Below are positions 54,101 through 61,400 of a DNA stretch of 64,000 nt, piece after piece. Below the pieces are notes generated by a model that saw nothing but the letters and a program-made list of their open reading frames with translations, was not told where the DNA came from and searched no databases. The position numbers and the translations under genes were made by a program. The stretch is from 2-02-FULL-66-14 sp037443705 (GTDB lineage: Bacteria > Pseudomonadota > Gammaproteobacteria > Burkholderiales > SG8-39), in the NCBI GenBank assembly GCA_037443705.1, contig JBBINV010000010.1:1-64000 (forward strand). Direction: 5' to 3'. The stretch's first letter is position 1. Each line of letters starts with the position of its first letter.

Positions 54101-54378
54101 TCAAAGAAAGTCGGGCGACGTGACCGCGCGCACGACGACTTCGGTCTTCCCCTCCTTCTCGCGCCGCGCGATCCACCACAGCCCCCCTTTCTTGATGCTC
54201 ACCTCCAGCTCCGCGCCGGCTCCGCCGGGCTCGCATAGAGCGCGAACTTCGCGGGCAGGCGCTGCTGCAGCCAGGACGCCACCCACGCCGCCTGCTTCTG
54301 GCCCTTGGAGGTGAGCTTTCGCTCGACGTGGTCCTCGCCGGGCGCCGCTTCGGCGTGGCGCCACAGGACGAGCTCCAT
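54101..54378 (-). pseudogene. sixA: sixA phosphohistidine phosphatase, internally deleted
   Basis: From ATG 54378 the frame gives MELVLWRHAEAAPGEDHVER and on to FALYASPAE, the normal SixA N-terminus with the catalytic RHxxA motif, then breaks at a TGA. A second frame supplies the normal C-terminus (SIKKGGLWWIARREKEGKTE and ending TSPDFL). About 60-70 middle residues and the second catalytic His are missing. The junction near 54215-54235 shows the near-repeat CGGCGGAGC / CGGCGCGGAGC, fitting a slippage deletion. SixA dephosphorylates His-phosphoproteins; this copy should be inactive. Confidence 0.75.
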
Positions 54379-54427
54379 GCGCATGGGTTGCAAGCTAGCG
54401 TCGCCGTGTTACGAATCCGTGACGGCG

Positions 54428-54457
54428 TTGAGCGGGAACCGCCGCGTGCGATAGAAT
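54428..54457 (+). promoter_or_regulatory. Sigma-70-type promoter of tRNA-Val
   Basis: TTGAGC at 54428-54433 and TAGAAT at 54452-54457, 18 bases apart, precede the tRNA 5' end by 12 bases, giving a short leader. Good match for a stable-RNA promoter. Confidence 0.6.
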
Positions 54458-54469
54458 CCGATCCTTCGC

Positions 54470-54546
54470 AGGCGCGTAGCTCAGCTGGTTAGAGCACTAC
54501 CTTGACATGGTAGGGGTCGTTGGTTCGAGTCCAATCGCGCCTACCA
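54470..54546 (+). tRNA. tRNA-Val (anticodon GAC)
   Basis: A 77-base cloverleaf: acceptor AGGCGCG pairs with CGCGCCT, D arm GCTC/GAGC, anticodon stem CTACC/GGTAG with loop TTGACAT (anticodon GAC), T arm GTTGG/CCAAT around TTCGAGT, and an encoded CCA at 54544-54546. It reads GUC and GUU valine codons. Its 3' 45 bases are repeated at 55425-55469, marking it as an integration site. In many Betaproteobacteria, as I recall, a valine tRNA lies between relA and thrS. Confidence 0.96.
54502..54546 (+). repeat. Left copy of 45-bp tRNA 3'-half direct repeat (att-like)
   Basis: The sequence from the anticodon loop (TTGACATGG...) to the CCA end is identical to 55425-55469. The bases on both sides differ, so the repeat is exactly 45 bp. 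This is the usual extent of a tyrosine-recombinase attachment site in a tRNA gene. Confidence 0.88.
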
Positions 54547-54635
54547 CACCCCCTCAAGCACATACGTTGAAACGGTAACCTCTGCCGGGCGCAGAGAGCG
54601 GCAAGCGCCGGTGACCAAGGCTTGCCTCGCGTAGC

Positions 54636-55082
54636 ATGAGGGCCATGCTGCCTCCCTTCGCCGCGAACGGCGACCTTCCGCCAGGGATCCATCTCGCTGG
54701 TTGGAGCGAGATCGAGCGGCGGTTCGGCGCCGGTACCGGGTCGCGCGTGAATGCCTACGCGAAGATTCGGCATTTGTATGAACTTGCCGAGCGAACCGGG
54801 CGGCTGGAGCGGTTCTTGGTGTTCGGGAGTTTCGTTTCATCGGCTGTCGATCCGCGGGACGTGGATATCGTCCTGGTGATGACTGCCGATTTCCGGCTGG
54901 AGGAGGCGCCCCGCGAGTCGCGCACGCTGTTCTCGCACCCGGATGCCGAGGCGCGGTTCGGGGCGAGTGTGTTCTGGGTGCGTCAGGGGATGCTCGACGA
55001 GGCCCAGATGCAGGAGTTCCTCGAGACGTGGCAAACTAAGCGCGACGGGACCAGGCGCGGACTACTGGAGGTCATGCCGTGA
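54636..55082 (+). CDS. Nucleotidyltransferase-fold protein (DUF6932-like)
   Basis: 148 residues. The MNT-type motif is FGSFVSSAVDPRDVDIVLVM (residues 66-85): GS followed by the Asp pair D.D. The rest resembles DUF6932 proteins: an N-terminal LPPFAANGDLPPGIHLAGWS and a C-terminal WQTKRDGTRRGLLEV. In other MNT pairs the nucleotidyltransferase modifies or neutralises a partner. It overlaps the 68-residue gene by GTGA. ATGs at 54636 and 54645 are both possible. Activity is inferred. Confidence 0.75.
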   Translation: MRAMLPPFAANGDLPPGIHLAGWSEIERRFGAGTGSRVNAYAKIRHLYELAERTGRLERFLVFGSFVSSAVDPRDVDIVLVMTADFRLEEAPRESRTLFSHPDAEARFGASVFWVRQGMLDEAQMQEFLETWQTKRDGTRRGLLEVMP

Positions 55083-55285
55083 TCCGTAACGACCAGGAAT
55101 TGGCGGTTTCGCGCGAGCGCCTCGCCAAGCTCGAGCGCACGCTTGAGACGCTCCGCAAGTCGGCGCGGCCGGAGGAATGGCCGGAGCTGAGCTCGGGCTA
55201 TCGTCTGGAGATCGAGCGCATGCAGGGCGAGATCCTCGACTACCTGGTGCAGAACGCGCCGCGGCGCGAGGGCGCGCCGGCCTGA
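55079..55285 (+). CDS. Small helical partner protein of the nucleotidyltransferase
   Basis: 68 residues from GTG overlapping the preceding stop. The product is one or two long charged helices (IRNDQELAVSRERLAKLERT, LEIERMQGEILDYLVQ). The opening IRND.EL..S...L..LE resembles the N-terminal part of HTH-type antitoxin proteins found in toxin-antitoxin pairs, but no DNA-binding domain follows. Its 3' end lies in a segment that is partly repeated after the DUF2442 gene at about 56052. Confidence 0.7.
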   Translation: MIRNDQELAVSRERLAKLERTLETLRKSARPEEWPELSSGYRLEIERMQGEILDYLVQNAPRREGAPA

Positions 55286-55424
55286 TCGCGCGCGCTCGCT
55301 GCGGCCCCGAGTGGGTACACCTATGGGGCCAATCCTGTCGCTTTCTGGCATCTGCGGTCGTCCCGGTCCGGAGCCGGGTAGCGCAAAATATTGATTCGGA
55401 ACGACCGCATTGCCAAGTGCGCGA

Positions 55425-55469
55425 TTGACATGGTAGGGGTCGTTGGTTCGAGTCCAATCGCGCCTACCA
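55425..55469 (+). repeat. Right copy of 45-bp tRNA 3'-half direct repeat (att-like)
   Basis: Identical to bases 54502-54546 of tRNA-Val, including CCA, with no 5' half present, so it is not a functional tRNA. It marks the far boundary of the inserted unit. Confidence 0.88.
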
Positions 55470-55514
55470 GCTCCTCCTTGCCCACGCGGATCTGGCGGTC
55501 GGGGAAAATGACGC

Positions 55515-55775
55515 ATGCCGGAGATTTCGCGCTTTCTCGGAATCGTCATCACGATGTACTTCAACGATCACAATCCGCCGCACTTCCACGTGCGCTACGA
55601 GGACCATCGCGCGATCGTCGGCATCGAGCCGCTTGAATTGCGGGAAGGCGAGCTTCCGCCGCGCGTCGTGGGGCTGGTCATGGAGTGGGCGGAGATCCAT
55701 CAGGCCGAGCTGCGACGGAACTGGACGACCCTCGCGGAGAAGGGTACTTTTCGCAAGATCGACCCTCTCGTGTGA
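55515..55775 (+). CDS. DUF4160 protein
   Basis: 86 residues: PEISRFLGIVITMYFNDHNP, PHFHVRYEDHRAIVGIEP and VMEWAEIHQAELRRNW, the complete DUF4160 pattern. DUF4160 genes typically precede a DUF2442 gene, and the pair is proposed to be a toxin-antitoxin-like module; experimental support is limited. It starts 45 bases after the right tRNA repeat. Confidence 0.85.
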   Translation: MPEISRFLGIVITMYFNDHNPPHFHVRYEDHRAIVGIEPLELREGELPPRVVGLVMEWAEIHQAELRRNWTTLAEKGTFRKIDPLV

Positions 55776-55786
55776 AGAGGCAGTCA

Positions 55787-56038
55787 ATGATCTGGATTAT
55801 CGAAGCCAAGGCGCTGCCGGACTATCGGCTGCAGGTGCGCTTTTCGGACGGCGCCGAGGGCGAGATCGATCTTCGAGGATTCATCGAGTCGGACGCGCGG
55901 CCGATCGTGAAGGCGCTGCGCGACCGCTCGGCGTTCGCCGCGATCCGCGTGGAAATGGACACGGTGGTCTGGGCAAACGGGTTCGATCTTGCGCCGGAAT
56001 TCCTGCGCGAGCGGCTGAAGCCACGCGTTGCTGCGTAG
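55787..56038 (+). CDS. DUF2442 protein
   Basis: 83 residues: IEAKALPDYRLQVRFSDGAE, GEIDLRGFI and WANGFDLAPEFLRER, matching DUF2442 in sequence and length. It begins 11 bases after the DUF4160 stop. Both are predicted small cytoplasmic proteins, and DUF2442 is usually treated as the regulatory or antitoxin-like partner. The 229 bases that follow, up to 56267, hold no gene; they include a diverged copy of the tail of the 68-residue gene. Confidence 0.83.
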   Translation: MIWIIEAKALPDYRLQVRFSDGAEGEIDLRGFIESDARPIVKALRDRSAFAAIRVEMDTVVWANGFDLAPEFLRERLKPRVAA

Positions 56039-56267
56039 GAGGGCAGTCCGCGTCGCGAGGGCGCTCCGGCCTGTTCATGCGCGCTTGGTCTTTGGGGCCA
56101 ATCGTGGCGAGCCGCCGATCCCTCCCGCGGCGCGGCATCGCGGCACTCAAGGCGCGCTTTCTGCCAGTTTCTTGCTCCCCAGGGCCGCAGACTTGATCTA
56201 GATCGTTCCCGGCGGTTGCGGCCGTGCCAATCTCCTCCTTCTGGCGGGGGCAGAAGGAGGTACGAAA

Positions 56268-57698
56268 GTGCCGCAAGCACTTTTGTCGGGTCGGTCGGCA
56301 AGCGCAGGGGCACACCTTCTGGTCGCGCTCGCGACCGCGGCCGTTTTCGTCCTCGATCTCCAGACGCCATGGGGCGTGGCGACCTGGATCCTGTATGCCT
56401 TCCCGACGTTCGTTCTCTGCTGGGCGTCGGGCACGCGCTACCTCGTCCCGTACGCCGGGCTCGTGAGCGCGCTCATCGTGCTCGACCATTTCCTTTCCGC
56501 GCCGCAGGCACCCGCATCGTTCTCGGTCTTCAACCGCGCCGCGGGCCTCGCCGCGCTCTGGACCGCGGCGTGGCTGATCGCGCGCCGCGAGCGCGAGCGG
56601 CAGGCCTTGCAGCAGCTGCGAGACGGCCTTGAGCAAACGGTCGCCGAGCGCACCGCCGCGCTGCGCCAATCCGAGGAGCATTGCCGTCAGGGCGAGGCGC
56701 AGATGCGCTCCCTGCTCGAGCACTCCTCGGACGTCATCGTCGCATACGACGAAAACCTGGACGTGGTCTATGCGAGTCCGTCCGTGGGCCGCCTGCTTGG
56801 CTACGAGCCCGCGCGGATGGTCGGCAAACCCGGGCTGGCGATCGTGCATCCCGACGACGCCGCCCAGGTGAAGGAAGTGTTTCGGAAGGTGCGCGCCGAT
56901 GGAAACGCGGTCGAACGCTGCGAGGTCCGAACCCGGCACCGCGACGGAGACTGGCGCTGGTTCGAGATGGCCGTCAGCGCTTGCGCGGACGGCGGGGTCG
57001 GGCACCGCTTCATCGTAAACTCGCGCGACGTCACCGAGCGCAAGGAAGCCGAGCGCCTGCACGTCCAGTCGCTGGAGCGCCAGCGCGACGCGCTGGTGCG
57101 CGAGGTGCACCACCGGATCAAGAACAACCTTCAGGGGGTGATCGGACTGCTTCAACGGCACGCGCGCGCGCGGCCAGAGCTTGCCGAGCTGATGCGCGAG
57201 GCCGTGGCGCGTGTCGGGGCCGTGGCAACGCTGCACGGACTTTACGCGGGCGCCGCGGTCGGGCGCGTGGCGCTGTGCGAGGTGGCCCAGGCCGTCGCGC
57301 GCTACAACGACGAGGTGTTCCCGGACGTCAGGATCGAGTTCGTGCGGCCCGCGGACTGGCGCGAATCCTGGCTCGACGAGCGCGATGCGGTCGCGGTGGC
57401 GCTCGTCGTCAACGAGCTGGCGCTCAACGCCATCAAGGCCTGCCTGCGCGAGCGCTGCGGCGAGCCGGTGCGGGTCGCGCTCGCGCGCGAAGGCGGGACG
57501 GTGATCCTCACCGTGTCCAATCGCGCCGGACGGCTGCCCGAAGGCTTCGATTTTGCCGCCTCGAGGGCCCTCGGAACGGGCCTTGCCCTGGTGAAATCGC
57601 TGCTCGTGCCCGGCACCGCAGTAGCGGTCCGGCAACTGGAGCCGCAGGGCGTCGAGGCCGAGCTGCGCGTCGCCGCGCCGGTCATAATCGATTCATGA
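56268..57698 (+). CDS. PAS-domain sensor histidine kinase (HisKA_2 type)
   Basis: 476 residues. Three N-terminal hydrophobic segments (about residues 15-95) precede a coiled coil (about 98-140), one PAS domain (about 145-262), an H-box of the HisKA_2 type, EVHHRIKNNLQGV, with the phosphorylated His at about residue 281, and an ATPase domain with the N-box NELALNAIKAC (about 381). The GTG start has AAGGAGG at 56254-56260. It overlaps the ANTAR regulator gene by ATGA and resembles EutW-type partners of ANTAR regulators. Confidence 0.9.
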   Translation: MPQALLSGRSASAGAHLLVALATAAVFVLDLQTPWGVATWILYAFPTFVLCWASGTRYLVPYAGLVSALIVLDHFLSAPQAPASFSVFNRAAGLAALWTAAWLIARRERERQALQQLRDGLEQTVAERTAALRQSEEHCRQGEAQMRSLLEHSSDVIVAYDENLDVVYASPSVGRLLGYEPARMVGKPGLAIVHPDDAAQVKEVFRKVRADGNAVERCEVRTRHRDGDWRWFEMAVSACADGGVGHRFIVNSRDVTERKEAERLHVQSLERQRDALVREVHHRIKNNLQGVIGLLQRHARARPELAELMREAVARVGAVATLHGLYAGAAVGRVALCEVAQAVARYNDEVFPDVRIEFVRPADWRESWLDERDAVAVALVVNELALNAIKACLRERCGEPVRVALAREGGTVILTVSNRAGRLPEGFDFAASRALGTGLALVKSLLVPGTAVAVRQLEPQGVEAELRVAAPVIIDS

Positions 57699-58294
57699 GC
57701 CCCGCACGCATCCTTCTCGTGGACGACGACCGGCTCGTGCTCGCCACGCTCGGCGACGAGCTGGCGGCGCGCGGCTACGAGGTTGCCACCGCCGCTTCGG
57801 GCGAGGAGGGCGTGCGCCTGGCGAGGGAGCGCAAGCCCGACCTCGTGGTGATGGACATCCGTATGCCCGGAATGTCGGGAATCGAAGCGACGCGGGCGAT
57901 TCGCGAGGCCGGCGGCCCGCCCGTACTGTTCCTCTCTGCGTTCGACAACGGCGACGTCATCCGGCAGGCGGTGGCTGAAGGCGCGCTCGGATACCTCGTG
58001 AAGCCGGTCGGCGCGAACCAGCTCATCCCCGCGGTCGAGGCGGCGCTCGCCCGCGCCGCGGACCTGAAGAAGCTGAAGGCCTCGGAGGAGCACCTGCGGA
58101 TCGCGCTCTCAGGGAAGCGCGCGGTGAGCGTCGCGACCGGCATCCTGATGGAGCGCCACCGCCTCGGCGCCGGGGAGGCGTTCGAGCGCCTGCGGCAATA
58201 CGCCCGTTCGCACCGGCGAAAGGTCGAGGACGTGGCGAGGGAGACCGTCGACTCGTTCGAGCAAATCGCCGAAATCGGCAAGAAATCGCAATGA
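57695..58294 (+). CDS. ANTAR-domain response regulator
   Basis: 199 residues. The receiver domain (residues 1-120) has the acidic pair in LLVDDDRL, the phosphorylated Asp in VVMDIRMPGMSG (about residue 54), and the switch Lys in VKPVG. The ANTAR RNA-binding domain follows at about residues 128-190 (ALSGKRAVSVATGILMERHR, with EAFERLRQYARSHRRKVEDV). ANTAR proteins bind tandem hairpins in leader RNA and prevent transcription termination. It is paired with the preceding HisKA_2 kinase. Confidence 0.93.
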   Translation: MSPARILLVDDDRLVLATLGDELAARGYEVATAASGEEGVRLARERKPDLVVMDIRMPGMSGIEATRAIREAGGPPVLFLSAFDNGDVIRQAVAEGALGYLVKPVGANQLIPAVEAALARAADLKKLKASEEHLRIALSGKRAVSVATGILMERHRLGAGEAFERLRQYARSHRRKVEDVARETVDSFEQIAEIGKKSQ

Positions 58295-58401
58295 GGCGCG
58301 TGGAACCGCGCCGGTCTGCCAAGTGTCTGATATAACATTGACATCCGGGTGCCCGCCGAAACCCTGCGGCGCCCGTCCCGAAGGCCCGACCCCTGCCCTA
58401 G
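58295..58401 (+). promoter_or_regulatory. Leader between ANTAR gene and GGDEF/EAL gene
   Basis: The stretch holds a hairpin GGCGCG-TGGAAC-CGCGCC at 58295-58312 and a TATAAC at 58331-58336. The hexaloop lacks the A and G at positions 1 and 4 expected of ANTAR target hairpins, so a regulatory link to the preceding protein is not supported. An own promoter for the downstream gene is possible. Confidence 0.3.
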
Positions 58402-61400
58402 ATGATCGTGCGCGCCGCGAGCGCGCGAAGGAGGAGCGTGGTCGAGCCGGCTGCAGCATCGAGCGATAAGGTCCAGGGCCGCCTGCGAAGGTGGGTGCCG
58501 CTTGCGGCCTTCGTCGCGCTCGCGCTGGCAATCGGCGGCGCGGGCTATCTCGTCTACCACCGGCTTACCTCCGAGATCAAGCGCGAACGGCAGGCGGAGC
58601 TGGCCGCTGTCGCCGCTCTGAAGTCGCGCCAGATCGCGAGCTGGGTCGCACAGTTGCGCAAGAACGCCGAGCACGCGATGCGTGCGCCGGTGTTCACGGT
58701 GATGCTCGATCGCTGGCTCGCCGCCGGCCGGCCGGAAGACGAATACAAGCGCATGCTGGACGCCCGGCTGGAGGATTTCCATCGTATCTGGGGTGTGCGC
58801 GCGGTGCTGCTGCTCGACGCGCAGGCGGGACTGCTGGGGAATGCGGGCTTGCGGCCGGAGGTTACGCCCTTTGAGCGGGGACTCGTCCTGGGTGCGCTCG
58901 CGGGCGGAGCGCTCGCGATGTCGGACCTGCACTGGGAGGGGGCGGAAGGGGAATCGGCGATCGCGTTCGACCTCGTCGCGCCGCTCGCGGTGGATGGACC
59001 AGAGGGGAAACGGAGGATCGGCGCGCTGCTTTTCAAGATCGACGCCGCCGAGCAGCTCTTCCCGCTCGTCGAGGCCTGGCCTGCGCCGAGCGCATCGGCG
59101 GAATCGTTCCTCGTGCGGGTCGAGGGCGACGAGATGGTGTACCTGAACGAGTTGCGCCACCGCAGGAACACGGCGCTGCGGCTGCGCGCGCCGCTCGAGA
59201 CCTGGGAGCTTGCCGGCGCGGCGATCATCAGGCGCAGCGGCGGCAGCGTGGAAGGGGTGGACTACCGCGGCGTGCCGGTGCTCGCCGCCGGCGAAGCCGT
59301 TCCGGGCACCGCCTGGCACCTCGTGTCGAAGATCGATCGGGAAGAAGTCTATGCCCCGGTGCGCAGGCTCGGGCAGCTGCTCGGCGTGGTCGTCGCGCTG
59401 TTCGTCGCGGGGGCGGGGGTTGCCGTGTGGCTGTGGTGGCGCGGCGAGCAGGCGCGGTTCGCCGCCACACGGGCGCGGCTGGAGCTCGAGCGCGGCGTCC
59501 TCGCCGAGCGGCTCGACGTGCTGACGCGCCACGCGAACGACATCGTGATCCTCATGGACGAGGACACGCGCATCGTCGATGCCAACGAGCGCGCGCTCGA
59601 GGCCTACGGCTGCAGCCGCGAGGAGCTGCTTGGCCGTAGCTCGCGCGAGCTGCGCACGCCCGAGGCCGCCGCCGACTACGAGCGCGACGTCGCGCAAGTC
59701 GACGCCCACGGCGGGCACGTCTACGAGACTGTGCACCGCAGGAAGGACGGCACCGCCTTCCCGGTGGAGATCAGCGGCCGCTTCATCGAGGTGGGCGGCC
59801 GGCGGCTGCGCCAGAGCATCATCCGCGACATCAGCGTGCGCAAGCGCGCCGAGGCGCGCATTCAGCGGCTCAACCGCCTCTACGCGGCGCTCAGCCAGAC
59901 GAACGAAGCGATCGTCCGCATCAAGGACCGCGACGAGCTGTTCCGGGCGGTGTGCCGCATCGCGGTCGAGATGGGCGGATTGAGGATGGCCTGGGTGGGC
60001 CTCATCGACGAGGCGGGCGGCGAGGTGGTGCCGGCCGCCGCCGCCGGCGCGAGCGAGCATTGGTTCGCGCGCATCCGGCCCTTCCGCCTGCGCGGGTCGC
60101 GGCGCGCGCCGGTCGAGATCGCGCTGGGCGAGGATCGCGCGTATTTCTGCAACGACGTCCTGTCCGAGCTCGCGCTCGCGCCGATCCGGGAAGCGCTGCG
60201 CGAGGAGGGTTTCCTCGCCGCCGCCTCGCTGCCGTTGCGCCACGGCGGCCGGGTGGTGGGCGCCCTGACGCTCTTTGCCGGCGAGAAGGACTATTTCGAC
60301 GAGACGCTCACGAACCTCGTCGCCGAGATGGCGGCCGATCTTTCGTTCGCGCTGGAGAATTTCACGAAACAGGCGCATCTGCGCAAGCTCTCGCTCGCGG
60401 TGGAGCACAGCCGCGCCGGGGTCCTGATCACGGATGCGCAGGGCGTGATCGAGTACGTCAACCCCGCCCTGACCGAGGCAAGCGGTTACGCGGCCGACGA
60501 GCTGATCGGCAGAACGCCTTCGATCTTCAAGTCGGGCAACACGCCGCGCGACCTCTACGAGCGCCTGTGGGCCACCATCCGCTCCGGCGCGACCTGGCGC
60601 GGCGAGCTGCAGAACCGCACCAAGCGCGGCGAGCTGATCTGGGAGGAGGAAGTGATTTCGCCGGTTCGGGACGAGCGCGGCGCGATCACGCATTTCGTCG
60701 CGGTGCGCGAGGACGTCACCGAGAGCCGGGAAGCCGAGCGCAGATTGTGGAAGCTCAACCGCCGGCTGCTGCTGCTGTCGCAATGCAACGATGCGCTGCT
60801 GCACGCGAGCGACGAGAGGGCCTTGCTCAAGCGGATCTGCGAGATCATCGTGGACACGGGCGGCTACCGCATGGCCTGGGTGGGCGTTGCCGTCGACGAT
60901 GAGGCGAAAACGGTGCGTCCGGTTGCGAGCGTGGGAATCGAGGAGGGTTATCTCGAATCGCTCGCGCTCACCTGGAGCGAGGCCGACCCGCGCGGCGGTC
61001 CCTGCCATGCCGCGATCTGCGGGCTGCGAGTGGCGGTCGTGAACGACATCGCCGCCGATCCGGACTTCGCCTACTGGCGGGAGGCCGGGCTCGCGCGCGG
61101 CCTTCGATCTGCCGCCGCGATTCCGCTCGGGGGCCATACTGGCCTGCGAGGTGCGCTCTGCGTGTATAGCACGGAGCCGGGCGCGTTCAGCGACGAGGAA
61201 ATCGCCCTCCTTGCCGAGCTCGCGGGCAATCTCACTTACGGGTTGGCAGCGCTGCAAGCCGCCGCCGGACAGCGCGAGCTGAACCGCAGCCTCCGGATGC
61301 TCAGCCTGTGCAACGAGGCGCTGGTGCGGGCCACCGACGAGTCCGGGCTGCTCACGAGCCTGTGCGAGACGATCGTCAAGGAGGGCGGCTATCGGATGGC

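Larger units (their letters stand above)
54547..55469. mobile_element. Micro-island integrated at tRNA-Val (no integrase)
   Basis: A 923-bp unit bounded by the intact tRNA-Val and by a second 45-bp copy of its 3' half. It carries a nucleotidyltransferase-fold gene and a 68-residue partner and no recombinase. It may be the remnant of a larger island or a non-autonomous cassette. The intact tRNA at the left and tRNA 3' half at the right are what site-specific integration into a tRNA gene leaves. Confidence 0.6.

Noticed and set aside
54101..54364. An independent 87-residue basic protein
   Set aside because: Its last 35 residues are the C-terminus of SixA and the rest is SixA read out of frame; treated as part of the pseudogene.
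55425..55469. A second tRNA-Val gene
   Set aside because: Only the 3' half is present; no acceptor 5' strand or D arm can be formed upstream.
58295..58312. Hairpin GGCGCG-TGGAAC-CGCGCC as an ANTAR target
   Set aside because: The hexaloop lacks the A at position 1 and G at position 4, and a convincing second hairpin is missing.
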